Positions 55,234 through 64,000 of a stretch of 64,000 nucleotides of DNA are shown one piece after another; within the stretch, counting starts at the first letter, position 1; each line of letters starts with the position of its first letter. The DNA comes from Mycobacterium yunnanensis (lineage in GTDB: Bacteria; Actinomycetota; Actinomycetes; Mycobacteriales; Mycobacteriaceae), in NCBI RefSeq assembly GCF_025823185.1, contig NZ_JACKVK010000008.1, forward strand, positions 980,312 through 1,044,311, given 5' to 3'. Made by a program: the position numbers and the translations under genes. The notes beneath the pieces are model-generated. The model did no database searches. It had not been told where the DNA came from and saw only the letters and a program-made list of their open reading frames with translations.

Positions 55234-56571
55234 TCAGACCGACACCGTCGCCCGCGAGGCTCCCGCTACCGCGCCGGCAGCGGCGAAGCCCTGCTCGAGG
55301 TCGGCGATGATGTCGTCGACGCCCTCGATGCCGACCGCCAGCCGGACCAGTCCTGGGGTGACGCCCGTGGCGAGCTGCTCGGCGGGGGAAAGCTGCGCGT
55401 GGGTCGTGGACGCGGGATGGATCACCAGAGATCGCACGTCACCGATGTTGGCGACGTGGCTGTGCAGTGTCAGCGCGTTGACGAAGGCCTTGCCCGCCTC
55501 CAGGCCGCCGGCCAGTTCGAAGGCGAGTACCGCCCCGGTTCCCTTGGGCGCCAGCTTCTTTCCGATCTCGTACCACGGCGAGCTGGGCAGCCCGGCGTAG
55601 TTGACCGACACCACGTCGTCGTGACCGCTGAGGAATTCGGCGACCTTCTGGGCGTTGGCGACGTGGCGTTCGACGCGCAGGCTCAGTGTCTCGATGCCCT
55701 GGGCGATGAGGAACGCGTTGAACGGTGCCCCCGCCGAGCCGAGATCGCGCAGCAGCTGGACCCTGGCCTTGAGCGCGTAGGCGGGCGGCCCCAGCTCGGC
55801 GAACACCACGCCGTGGTAGCTCGGGTCCGGGCTGGTGAATCCTGGGAAGCGTCCGCTAGCCGTCCAGTCGAACCGGCCGCCGTCGACGATCACGCCCGCG
55901 ATCGACGTGCCGTGCCCGCCGAGGTACTTCGTCGCCGAGTGCACCACGATGTCGGCGCCGTGGGCGATCGGCTGGATGAGGTAGGGCGTCGCGATGGTGT
56001 TGTCGACGATCAGCGGCACGCCGTTCTCGTGGGCCACCGACGAGACGCCGGGGATGTCGAGCACGTCGATCTGCGGGTTGGAGATGGTCTCCCCGTAGAA
56101 CGCCTTGGTGTTGGGCCGGACCGCCGCGCGCCAGGAGTCCAAGTCGTCGGGATCGTCGACGAAGGTGGTCTCGATGCCGAGCTTGGGCAGGGTGTAGTGG
56201 AAGAGGTTGTAGGTGCCGCCGTAGAGCCGGGGCGAGGACACGATGTGGTCGCCGGCTTCGGCCAGGTTGAGGATGGCGAAGGTCTCGGCAGCCTGACCCG
56301 AGGACAGGAACAGGGCCGCGACGCCCCCTTCGAGGGCGGCGATCCGCTGCTCGACGACGTCCTGGGTCGGGTTCATGATGCGGGTGTAGATGTTGCCGGG
56401 CTCGGCCAGGCCGAACAGGGCGGCCGCGTGCTCGGTGTCGCGGAACGCATACGAGGTGGTCTGGTAGATGGGGAGCGCCCGCGCGCCGGTGGTGGGGTCG
56501 GGGCTCTGGCCGGCGTGTACCTGCTTGGTCTCGAATGCCCAGCTGGCGCTGCGGTCGACGTCGTCGGTCAT
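55234..56571 (-). CDS. metY: O-acetylhomoserine sulfhydrylase
   Basis: 445 aa PLP enzyme of the Cys/Met metabolism class: TRIMNPTQDVVEQRIAALEGG, SSGQAAETFAILNL, IVDNTIATPYLIQPI and the PLP Lys in HSATKYLGGHGTS. Combines O-acetyl-homoserine with sulphide to make homocysteine. AGGAGA lies 8 nt before ATG 56571. The 437-nt leader contains a SAM-IV riboswitch. Equivalent to Rv3340. Confidence 0.94.
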   Translation of the reverse strand: MTDDVDRSASWAFETKQVHAGQSPDPTTGARALPIYQTTSYAFRDTEHAAALFGLAEPGNIYTRIMNPTQDVVEQRIAALEGGVAALFLSSGQAAETFAILNLAEAGDHIVSSPRLYGGTYNLFHYTLPKLGIETTFVDDPDDLDSWRAAVRPNTKAFYGETISNPQIDVLDIPGVSSVAHENGVPLIVDNTIATPYLIQPIAHGADIVVHSATKYLGGHGTSIAGVIVDGGRFDWTASGRFPGFTSPDPSYHGVVFAELGPPAYALKARVQLLRDLGSAGAPFNAFLIAQGIETLSLRVERHVANAQKVAEFLSGHDDVVSVNYAGLPSSPWYEIGKKLAPKGTGAVLAFELAGGLEAGKAFVNALTLHSHVANIGDVRSLVIHPASTTHAQLSPAEQLATGVTPGLVRLAVGIEGVDDIIADLEQGFAAAGAVAGASRATVSV

Positions 56572-56700
56572 GAAGGATGTCTCCTGAAGATGAAAGGGGG
56601 TGCCACCGGGATGTCACACAGGGGCACGGATCAGCTGGGGGAATGGTTCAGCGTCAACGACACGAGGGGGGCCTCCGCATCAGGTTTCCCTGTCTACTAA

Positions 56701-56722
56701 GGGGCCCGTCATGGCGGGCCCG
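56701..56722 (-). terminator. Hairpin at the 3' edge of the SAM-IV riboswitch
   Basis: GGGCCCG (56702-56708) and CGGGCCC (56715-56721) with a 6-nt loop. It overlaps the last stem of the aptamer on the minus strand, so it can act as an expression platform by alternative pairing or transcription stop. Confidence 0.5.
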
Positions 56723-56848
56723 CGCTTGCCGTGAAGCCGTCCGTGGTTCGTGGACGACTACTCAACCTGGTCAATCACCCGGGGCACCCCACCGCGGTTG
56801 GAGGGTTGCCGGCCAGCGAGCCGGGGCTTGACGCTGGCACTCATGACC
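56713..56848 (-). promoter_or_regulatory. SAM-IV riboswitch upstream of metY-metX
   Basis: Read on the minus strand from 56848: GGTCATGAGTGCCAGCGTC, then CCGGCTCGCTGGCCGGCAAC, CCTCCAACCGCGGTGGGGTG, CCCCGGGTGA, GACCAGGTTGAG, and a long terminal stem before GCAAGCGCGGGCCCGCC. This is the SAM-IV core, including the conserved GGCAACCCTCC internal region and pseudoknot strands, and closely recalls the mycobacterial example used for structural work. S-adenosylmethionine binding should turn metY-metX off. Boundaries approximate. Confidence 0.9.
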
Positions 56849-56960
56849 GAGGCGAAGCGTATCTCGTGACCGGTTATCGGTGCCAGTGGGTTAGGGGCCA
56901 ACCGCGAGTCACCCACGCCGATCGTGGCGAGGGACCTGCGCGTAGGTTCGTACGCGACGC

Positions 56961-56966
56961 GATAAT
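56961..56966 (+). promoter_or_regulatory. Candidate -10 box for icd
   Basis: GATAAT, 43 nt before the icd start, in the divergent metY/icd gap; no convincing -35 is visible. Confidence 0.35.
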
Positions 56967-57008
56967 GACCATGAACGCAAGACGACCGCGACGCCGGGAG
57001 ACAAAGAA

Positions 57009-59243
57009 GTGACTGAGCAGCCGACCATCATCTACACGTTGACCGACGAGGCGCCGCTGCTGGCGACCTACGCCTTCCTTCCCGTGTTGCGCACCTTCGC
57101 CGAGGCCGCCGGCATCGGCGTCGAGACCAGCGACATCTCCGTAGCCGCCCGCATCCTGGCCGAGTTCTCCGACTACCTCACCGACGAGCAGCGGGTGCCG
57201 GACAACCTCGGTGAGCTCGGCAAGCTCACGCAGCTGCCGGACACCAACATCATCAAGCTGCCCAACATCAGCGCGTCAGTACCGCAGCTGCTGGCCGCCA
57301 TCAAGGAACTCAAGGCCAAGGGCTACGACCTGCCGGACTACCCGGGCGAGCCGAAGACCGACGAAGAGAAGACGATCAAGCAGCGTTACGGCACCTGCCT
57401 CGGCAGCGCGGTGAACCCCGTGCTGCGGGAGGGCAACTCGGACCGTCGCGCGCCCAAGGCCGTCAAGGAGTACGCCCGCAAGCACCCGCACAGCATGGGC
57501 AAGTGGTCCCAGGCCTCGCGCACGCACGTGGCGACGATGCGGCACGGCGACTTCTACCACGGTGAGAAGTCCCTGACTCTGGATCGCGCCCGCTCGGTGC
57601 GGATGGAGCTGAAGACGACGAGCGGCGAGACCCTGGTGCTCAAGCCGGAGGTGAAGCTCGACGCGGGCGACGTCATCGACAGCATGTTCATGAGCAAGAA
57701 GGCCCTGTGCGAGTTCTTCGAGGCCGAGATGCAGGACGCCTACGAGACCGGTGTGATGTTCTCGCTGCACGTCAAGGCGACGATGATGAAGGTCAGCCAC
57801 CCCATCGTCTTCGGGCACGCGGTCAAGGTGTTCTACAAGGACGCGTTCGCCAAGCACCAGAAGCTCTTCGACGAGCTCGGCGTCAACGTCAACAACGGGC
57901 TGAGCGACCTGTACGCCAAGATCGAGTCGCTGTCGGCCACGCAGCACGAGGAGATCATCCGCGATCTGCACGCCTGCCACGAGCATCGTCCCGAATTGGC
58001 GATGGTGGACTCGGCCAAGGGCATCACCAACTTCCACTCGCCCAGCGACGTGATCGTCGACGCCTCGATGCCGGCGATGATCCGCGCCGGCGGCAAGATG
58101 TACGGCGCCGACGGCAAGCTCAAGGACACCAAGGCCGTCAACCCGGAGTCGACGTTCTCGCGGATCTATCAGGAGATCGTCAACTTCTGCAAGACCCACG
58201 GCCAGTTCGACCCGACGACGATGGGCACCGTGCCCAACGTCGGGTTGATGGCGCAGAAGGCCGAGGAGTACGGCAGCCACGACAAGACCTTCGAGATCCC
58301 GACCGACGGCGTCGCCGACATCGTGGACAACGAGACGGGCGAGGTGCTGCTGACCCAGAACGTCGAGGAGGGCGACATCTGGCGCATGCCGGTGGTCAAG
58401 GACGCCCCGATCCGGGACTGGGTCAAGCTGGCCGTGACCAGGGCGCGTGACTCCGGCATGCCGGTCGTGTTCTGGCTGGATCAGGAACGGCCGCACGAGA
58501 ACGAGCTGCGGACCAAGGTCAACACCTACCTCGAGGATCACGACACCGAGGGTCTCGACATCTCGATCATGAGCCAAGAGCGGGCGATGCGGCACACGAT
58601 CGAACGGGCGATGCGCGGTCAGGACACCATCGCCGCAACGGGAAACATCCTGCGCGACTACCTCACCGACCTGTTCCCCATTCTGGAACTGGGCACCAGC
58701 GCCAAGATGCTGTCCATCGTGCCGCTGATGGCCGGGGGCGGGTTGTACGAGACCGGCGCCGGCGGATCGGCGCCCAAGCACGTCAGCCAGTTGGTCGAGG
58801 AGAACCACCTGCGGTGGGATTCACTCGGCGAGTTCCTGGCGCTCGCCGCCAGCCTCGAGGGACTGGGTTCCAAGGCCGACAACGCCAAGGCGAAGATCCT
58901 CGCCAAGACGCTGGACGCGGCCACCGGAAAGCTGTTGGACGAGAACAAGAATCCGTCGCGCAAGACCGGTGAACTCGACAACCGGGGCAGCCAGTTCTAC
59001 CTCGCGATGTACTGGGCCCAGGAACTCGCCGCTCAGACCGAGGACTCCGAGCTGGCCGACTACTTCACGCCGCTGGCCAAGTCGCTCGCCGACAACGAGG
59101 AGACCATCGTCTCCGAACTCAACGGCGTGCAGGGGGAGTCGGTCGACATCGGTGGGTATTACTACCCCGACGCCGAAAAGGTCACGGCCGTCATGCGGCC
59201 GAGCAAGACCTTCAACGAGGCATTGGAGTCGGCCCACGGCTGA
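57009..59243 (+). CDS. icd2: NADP-dependent isocitrate dehydrogenase, monomeric type
   Basis: 744 aa, the size of monomeric IDH. Typical segments include [65 protein letters not shown] with substrate and metal residues, [14 protein letters not shown], and [11 protein letters not shown]. It decarboxylates isocitrate to 2-oxoglutarate with NADP. The GTG start lies after a divergent promoter shared with metY. M. tuberculosis has the shorter, dimeric Icd1 (Rv3339c) in this same genomic place. Confidence 0.95.
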   Translation: MTEQPTIIYTLTDEAPLLATYAFLPVLRTFAEAAGIGVETSDISVAARILAEFSDYLTDEQRVPDNLGELGKLTQLPDTNIIKLPNISASVPQLLAAIKELKAKGYDLPDYPGEPKTDEEKTIKQRYGTCLGSAVNPVLREGNSDRRAPKAVKEYARKHPHSMGKWSQASRTHVATMRHGDFYHGEKSLTLDRARSVRMELKTTSGETLVLKPEVKLDAGDVIDSMFMSKKALCEFFEAEMQDAYETGVMFSLHVKATMMKVSHPIVFGHAVKVFYKDAFAKHQKLFDELGVNVNNGLSDLYAKIESLSATQHEEIIRDLHACHEHRPELAMVDSAKGITNFHSPSDVIVDASMPAMIRAGGKMYGADGKLKDTKAVNPESTFSRIYQEIVNFCKTHGQFDPTTMGTVPNVGLMAQKAEEYGSHDKTFEIPTDGVADIVDNETGEVLLTQNVEEGDIWRMPVVKDAPIRDWVKLAVTRARDSGMPVVFWLDQERPHENELRTKVNTYLEDHDTEGLDISIMSQERAMRHTIERAMRGQDTIAATGNILRDYLTDLFPILELGTSAKMLSIVPLMAGGGLYETGAGGSAPKHVSQLVEENHLRWDSLGEFLALAASLEGLGSKADNAKAKILAKTLDAATGKLLDENKNPSRKTGELDNRGSQFYLAMYWAQELAAQTEDSELADYFTPLAKSLADNEETIVSELNGVQGESVDIGGYYYPDAEKVTAVMRPSKTFNEALESAHG

Positions 59244-59270
59244 CACCGCCGTCGGCTCGCCCCGGCTGCC

Positions 59271-60116
59271 CTAGCCCGCGGGTGGGACCTGCCGTTCGCG
59301 CCCCGCGATCGACCCGACGAAGTCGGCGATCAGTTCGGTGACGCGACCGGGCGCCTCGAGCATGGGGATGTGGCCCAGGCCCTCGAGCCGGACCACCGTC
59401 GTGTCGGGCGGAAGGTTGTCGATCAGGTAGCGGTTGCCGCGCGGGGTGGGGAACACCCTGTCCTTCTCGCACAGCACCAGCTGCGTGGGGACGGCGACGT
59501 CGGCCAACTTCAGCAGGCCGGGCAGCCGCAGCGTCTTGACCAACAGCTGGAAGTAGGCCGTGCAGTGGGTGGCGTCCTCGATCAAGGTCACCAGGTCGGG
59601 GTGGCTGGGCCCGTCGGCGGGTCCGCTCACGGCCAGCGTCGCGATGCGCCGCGCAAAGGGCAGCCCCAGGATCCGGGGGCCGACGAGTCTGGCCAGGGCC
59701 AGCACGGGGCCGCCGGCGAGGAACTTCAGCACCGTCTCGTACTTGGTCGGGGAGTGTTGTGACCAGCCGCCTGCCGGCGCGATCGCCGTCACCGAGCGGG
59801 CCCGGCCGCGCCGCTCGAGCTCGAAGGCCACCCATCCGCCCAGGGAGTTGCCGACGACGTGGGCGGTCTCCCAGCCGAGCTCGTCCATGCGTCGTTCCAC
59901 GTCCTCGACCAGGTCGGACGTGCTCATGAACCACGAGGGCGCCTTCGGTCCGCCGTGGTGGCCGACCATGGTGGGAGCGAGCACCTCGTACCGGCCGGTG
60001 TCGGCGAGCTGCTCGGCCACCGTTTGCCACACCGCCTGCGAACACAGGAACGGATGCAGCATCAGGATGGGCTCACCGCCGGGCTCGCCGAGGTGGATCG
60101 GGTCACGGGTCGTCAT
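59271..60116 (-). CDS. Alpha/beta-hydrolase fold protein (Rv3338-like)
   Basis: 281 aa: oxyanion strand ILMLHPFLCSQAVW, nucleophile Ser in VVGNSLGGWVAFEL, Asp region CEKDRVFPTPRGN and catalytic His in GLGHIPMLEAP. Esterase or lipase-like with unknown substrate. ATG 60116 is chosen because the fold starts just after it with GGCGGA upstream. Convergent with icd2 (27-nt gap). Confidence 0.85.
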   Translation of the reverse strand: MTTRDPIHLGEPGGEPILMLHPFLCSQAVWQTVAEQLADTGRYEVLAPTMVGHHGGPKAPSWFMSTSDLVEDVERRMDELGWETAHVVGNSLGGWVAFELERRGRARSVTAIAPAGGWSQHSPTKYETVLKFLAGGPVLALARLVGPRILGLPFARRIATLAVSGPADGPSHPDLVTLIEDATHCTAYFQLLVKTLRLPGLLKLADVAVPTQLVLCEKDRVFPTPRGNRYLIDNLPPDTTVVRLEGLGHIPMLEAPGRVTELIADFVGSIAGRERQVPPAG

Positions 60117-60189
60117 TCCGCCGACCCTAAGGTGATACCCGCGGTACCGCAAGAATGGCGTCGGGCCCCTGGGCTAGGGTCTGTCCCTC

Positions 60190-60990
60190 GTGATCGTCAG
60201 CACCGTCAACGTCAACGGCATCCGTGCCGCCGTGAAGGAACGCTCAGCCGAGAATCGCGGTCTGCTGCCGTGGCTCGAGCGAACCGCCGCCGACGTCGTC
60301 TGCCTGCAGGAGACCCGCGCCGACGACGAGCAGCTGGCCCTGGCGCTCGCCCCAGCCGTCGACGCGGGCTGGCAGTTGGCGTCGGCCGATCCACACCTGA
60401 AGGGCCGCAACGGGGTTGCGGTGCTGAGCCGGCATCCGATCACGCGCACCCTGATCGGCCCCGGCGCTGACGAGTTCGCCGCACACGGCCGCTACGTCGA
60501 GGTCGACACCGGAGGGCTCACCGTCGCCAGCGTCTACGTTCCCACCGGGGAGGCCGAGACCGAACGTCAGCGCGAGAAGGAGCGCTTCCTGGCGGCGCTG
60601 GCCGGACGGATGCAGGTGCTGCGCGCCGACGGCCGCCACGCCGTGGTGTGCGGGGACTGGAACATCGGGCACACCGAGAACGACATCAAGGCGTGGAAGG
60701 CCAATCAGAAGAAGGCCGGGTTCCTTCCCGCCGAACGACAGTGGGTGACCGATCTGCTGGCCAGCGGGTGGGTCGACGTGGTCCGCGCGGCTCATCCCGA
60801 CGTCGCCGGGCCCTACAGCTGGTGGTCCTGGCGCGGTAAGGCCTTCGACAACGACGCTGGCTGGCGCATCGACTACCAGGTGGCCACCGCCCCGCTGGCG
60901 CAGCGCGTCACCGCCGCCCGGGTCGAGCGTGCGCAGGCCTACGCCCTGCGCTGGTCCGATCACGCCCCGGTGACCGTCGAGTACGCCTGA
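60190..60990 (+). CDS. xthA: Exodeoxyribonuclease III (AP endonuclease)
   Basis: 266 aa: VNVNGIRAAV, CLQETRADDEQ with metal Glu, GDWNIGHTENDIKAWKAN with the active-site Asp-Asn, WWSWRGKAFDNDAGWRIDY, and catalytic SDHAPVTVEY. It cuts DNA 5' to abasic sites and has 3'-phosphatase activity in base-excision repair. GTG start; not in an obvious operon, trpS follows 45 nt later. Confidence 0.92.
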   Translation: MIVSTVNVNGIRAAVKERSAENRGLLPWLERTAADVVCLQETRADDEQLALALAPAVDAGWQLASADPHLKGRNGVAVLSRHPITRTLIGPGADEFAAHGRYVEVDTGGLTVASVYVPTGEAETERQREKERFLAALAGRMQVLRADGRHAVVCGDWNIGHTENDIKAWKANQKKAGFLPAERQWVTDLLASGWVDVVRAAHPDVAGPYSWWSWRGKAFDNDAGWRIDYQVATAPLAQRVTAARVERAQAYALRWSDHAPVTVEYA

Positions 60991-62052
<1,062 letters not shown>

Positions 62053-62069
62053 GCCACCAGGAGACCGGC

Positions 62070-63095
62070 GTGACCGAACCGGCGCAGCCCGGCATATTGG
62101 ACCGGCTCCGAGCCAGGTATCACTGGTTCGACCGTGTCATGCGCGCGCAGGGGCGCTACGAGGACAGCAAGGGCGACTTCTACGCGGCGGGCATCACCTA
62201 CTTCACCATCTTCGCGCTGTTTCCCCTGCTCATGGTCGCGTTCGCGGCCGGGGGGTTCGTGCTGGCCAGCAGACCCGACCTGCTGTCGGTGGTCGAAGCC
62301 AAGATCATGGGGTCGGTGTCCGGCCAGCTCGGGCAGCAACTCGTCGACCTGATGAAGTCCGCCATCGAATCGCGCACCTCCGTCGGCGTCATCGGGCTGG
62401 CCACCGCCGCGTGGGCGGGCCTGGGGTGGATGGCCAACCTGCGGGAGGCACTCAGCCAGATGTGGGGCCTGCAGCGTGGCGAGCCCGGCGGCTTCATCGG
62501 CACCAAGCTCTCGGACCTGCTGGCGCTGCTGTCGACGTTCGTGGCGATCGTCGTCACCGTCGCCCTGTCGCTGCTCGGCAACGACACGGTGATGCGCAAC
62601 GTCATCGAATGGCTCGGCATCCCCGAGTTCACCGGCCTGGGCGTATTGCTGCGCGTCGCGTCCCTCGTGGTCTCCCTCGGCATCTCCTGGCTGCTGTTCA
62701 CCTGGATCATCGCCCGCCTGCCCCGGGAGTCGGCCACGCTCCGCAGCGCTGCGCGGGCTGGTCTGCTCGCCGCGGTGGGCTTCGAGATCTTCAAGTTGGT
62801 GGCGTCGGTGTATCTCGGGGCGGTGCTCCGCGGCCCGGCCGGTGCCACGTTTGGTCCCGTCCTGGGGTTGATGGTGTTCGCCTACATCACCGCGCGTCTC
62901 ATCCTCTTCTCGACGGCATGGGCCGCGACGGCGTCGGAGAACCTGGTGGCTGCGCCGGTCGGGCCACCCGACCCAGCCGAGATCACCACCAGGGTCGAGA
63001 TTCAGGAAGGGCTCGGGGTGCGTGGCGCCATCGCCGCGGCGGGCGTCGGTGCGCTTGGCGCCCTTGGCATCTCGCGACTGACGCGGCGGCGTTAA
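62070..63095 (+). CDS. YihY/BrkB family inner-membrane protein
   Basis: 341 aa with about six membrane segments, starting [24 protein letters not shown], and the family sequence [24 protein letters not shown]. Formerly annotated as ribonuclease BN. Role unknown. GTG start. Its stop overlaps the convergent carboxypeptidase stop by 4 nt. Confidence 0.9.
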   Translation: MTEPAQPGILDRLRARYHWFDRVMRAQGRYEDSKGDFYAAGITYFTIFALFPLLMVAFAAGGFVLASRPDLLSVVEAKIMGSVSGQLGQQLVDLMKSAIESRTSVGVIGLATAAWAGLGWMANLREALSQMWGLQRGEPGGFIGTKLSDLLALLSTFVAIVVTVALSLLGNDTVMRNVIEWLGIPEFTGLGVLLRVASLVVSLGISWLLFTWIIARLPRESATLRSAARAGLLAAVGFEIFKLVASVYLGAVLRGPAGATFGPVLGLMVFAYITARLILFSTAWAATASENLVAAPVGPPDPAEITTRVEIQEGLGVRGAIAAAGVGALGALGISRLTRRR

Positions 63096-64000
63096 CGCCG
63101 AGATTCGCTGGGGCGACGGTTGATCGACCGGGCGCCCATGATCAATCCGAACACGACGAGCGACCCGACCACGCCGACGCCGACGCGCACCGGAACGGCG
63201 TCGACGCCCGGCAGCGGAGAAGCTGCGACGTCCTGGGCGGGCACGTTGTCGCCAAGTGGGTTGGCCGCCCTGACCGTCAGCGACGGGTCGGGGTCGATCA
63301 GCGTGCCGACCTTGGTGCCCGGTGCGGTCGCGAAGCCGTAGTCGAGCAGGTGCGCGGCCTGCTCCCACGGGGCAATCGGCAACCGGGTGCCGTGCAACAT
63401 GATCGCGACCAGCCGACGACCGTCGCGTTCGGCCCCGCCCACGAATGTCTGCCCCGCGTCGTCGGTGTATCCGGTCTTGCCGCCGAGCGCGCCGGGATAG
63501 TTGTAGAGCAGCTGGTTGTCGTTCTCCAGCTGGTAGCCGGGGCTGTCCTCCTGGCCGTCGCGGGGGTGCCCTGGAAAGTCGTAGGTCTTGGTGGCCACGA
63601 CGTTGGCGAAGACGGCGTTCTGCCAGGCGTAGCGGTAGAACAACCCCAGGTCGTAGGCCGAGGTGCTCATGCCGGGACCGTCGAGGCCGGACGGGGTGGC
63701 GGCGCGGGTGTCGCGTCCGCCGAGCTTGCCTGCGAGGTCGTTGATCTTGGCCAGGGCGGTGTCCATGCCGCCGAGCTGGACGGCCAGCGCATGTGCGGCG
63801 TCGTTGCCGGAGTGCATGAGCAGTCCGTGCAGGAGGTCGTTGACGGTGTACTTGCCGCCCTTGTCGACGCCGACGCGCGTGCCCTCCGCGGCGGCGTCGT
63901 CCGAGGTCCCCGTCACCTGCTTGTTGATGGGGAGCTCCCGCAGGGACTGCATGGCGACGAGCACCTTGATGATGCTGGCGGGGCGATGCCTGCCGTGTGG
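63092..64000 (-). CDS. D-alanyl-D-alanine carboxypeptidase, DacB-type (5' end outside window)
   Basis: 303 codons in the window; the coding frame is open to the right edge. SxxK active site Ser-Ile-Ile-Lys at the very edge (HRPASIIK), SGN in [10 protein letters not shown], and KTG in [12 protein letters not shown], followed by a C-terminal membrane anchor ([18 protein letters not shown]). It trims the terminal D-Ala of peptidoglycan stem peptides. The signal peptide and first residues lie beyond the window. Corresponds to Rv3330 (dacB1). Confidence 0.9.
   Translation of the reverse strand, partial: PHGRHRPASIIKVLVAMQSLRELPINKQVTGTSDDAAAEGTRVGVDKGGKYTVNDLLHGLLMHSGNDAAHALAVQLGGMDTALAKINDLAGKLGGRDTRAATPSGLDGPGMSTSAYDLGLFYRYAWQNAVFANVVATKTYDFPGHPRDGQEDSPGYQLENDNQLLYNYPGALGGKTGYTDDAGQTFVGGAERDGRRLVAIMLHGTRLPIAPWEQAAHLLDYGFATAPGTKVGTLIDPDPSLTVRAANPLGDNVPAQDVAASPLPGVDAVPVRVGVGVVGSLVVFGLIMGARSINRRPSESRR

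Noticed and set aside
56654..56680. Cysteine-sensing leader peptide upstream of metY (eight codons on the minus strand)
   Set aside because: It contains only one Cys codon, not the Cys run expected of mycobacterial attenuators, and a SAM riboswitch already explains control.

Overview
The window is about 68% GC with dense, often overlapping genes, a mycobacterial SOS box, and a gene order that recalls parts of the Mycobacterium tuberculosis Rv3330-Rv3370c interval. The genes dacB, yihY, trpS, the metX/metY pair, folD, DUF3017, the OYE-family reductase, mfpA with its histidine kinase/roadblock/DUF742/GTPase operon, trmL, the nitroreductase, the Rv3369-like protein and dnaE2 can all be placed against that region. 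This points to a rapid-growing, environmental Mycobacterium (Mycolicibacterium) with much added catabolic DNA. Names given by homology come from recognition of the protein sequences, not from a database search.

Layout. (1) 1-7067: sugar/polyol-type ABC importer (lipoprotein plus a fused ATPase-permease), an M24 hydrolase-like protein and two zinc-type dehydrogenases in one operon. (2) 7057-18767: accessory catabolic cluster with a PRISE-type reductase, XRE-cupin and GntR regulators, a VOC protein, a fused alpha-beta 2-oxoacid dehydrogenase E1 with its E2, two KPR-like reductases, a Dabb protein, an SDR and an MDR dehydrogenase. A pair of GGATCC-centred palindromes sits in the GntR-side divergent promoter. 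(3) 19016-22056: HtdY-like hydratase, SDR, DUF899 and DHFR-like proteins. (4) 22060-27482: LexA-boxed dnaE2, a small secreted peptide with a strong terminator, an Rv3369-like protein, a nitroreductase and trmL. (5) 27538-36802: a conservon-type signalling operon ending in mfpA, then an Rv1747-like FHA-ABC exporter and two paralogous secreted proteins. (6) 36799-39248: OYE-family reductase, folD, DUF3017. (7) 39245-52296: a histidine-utilisation region (atypical HAL-like lyase, IclR regulator, hutU, M20 hydrolase, hutF, hutI) followed by an OpuC/ProU-like ABC importer that may carry histidine, a LysR regulator and a BesD/HalD-like Fe(II)/2-oxoglutarate oxygenase. (8) 52307-53336: a DUF559 endonuclease-like gene bracketed by two 63-bp direct repeats. 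(9) 53345-64000: methyltransferase, metX, metY under a SAM-IV riboswitch, monomeric isocitrate dehydrogenase, alpha/beta hydrolase, xthA, trpS, yihY and a truncated dacB-type carboxypeptidase.

The most unusual items are the HAL-like lyase whose MIO tripeptide position reads Gly-Thr-Gly, the DUF559 gene between direct repeats, a dispersed intergenic 20-mer that has expanded as in-frame 30-bp repeats inside the mfpB-like GTPase gene, a 20-codon leader peptide coupled to the sensor kinase, and several gene fusions. No tRNA, rRNA, CRISPR array, transposase or integrase was seen.
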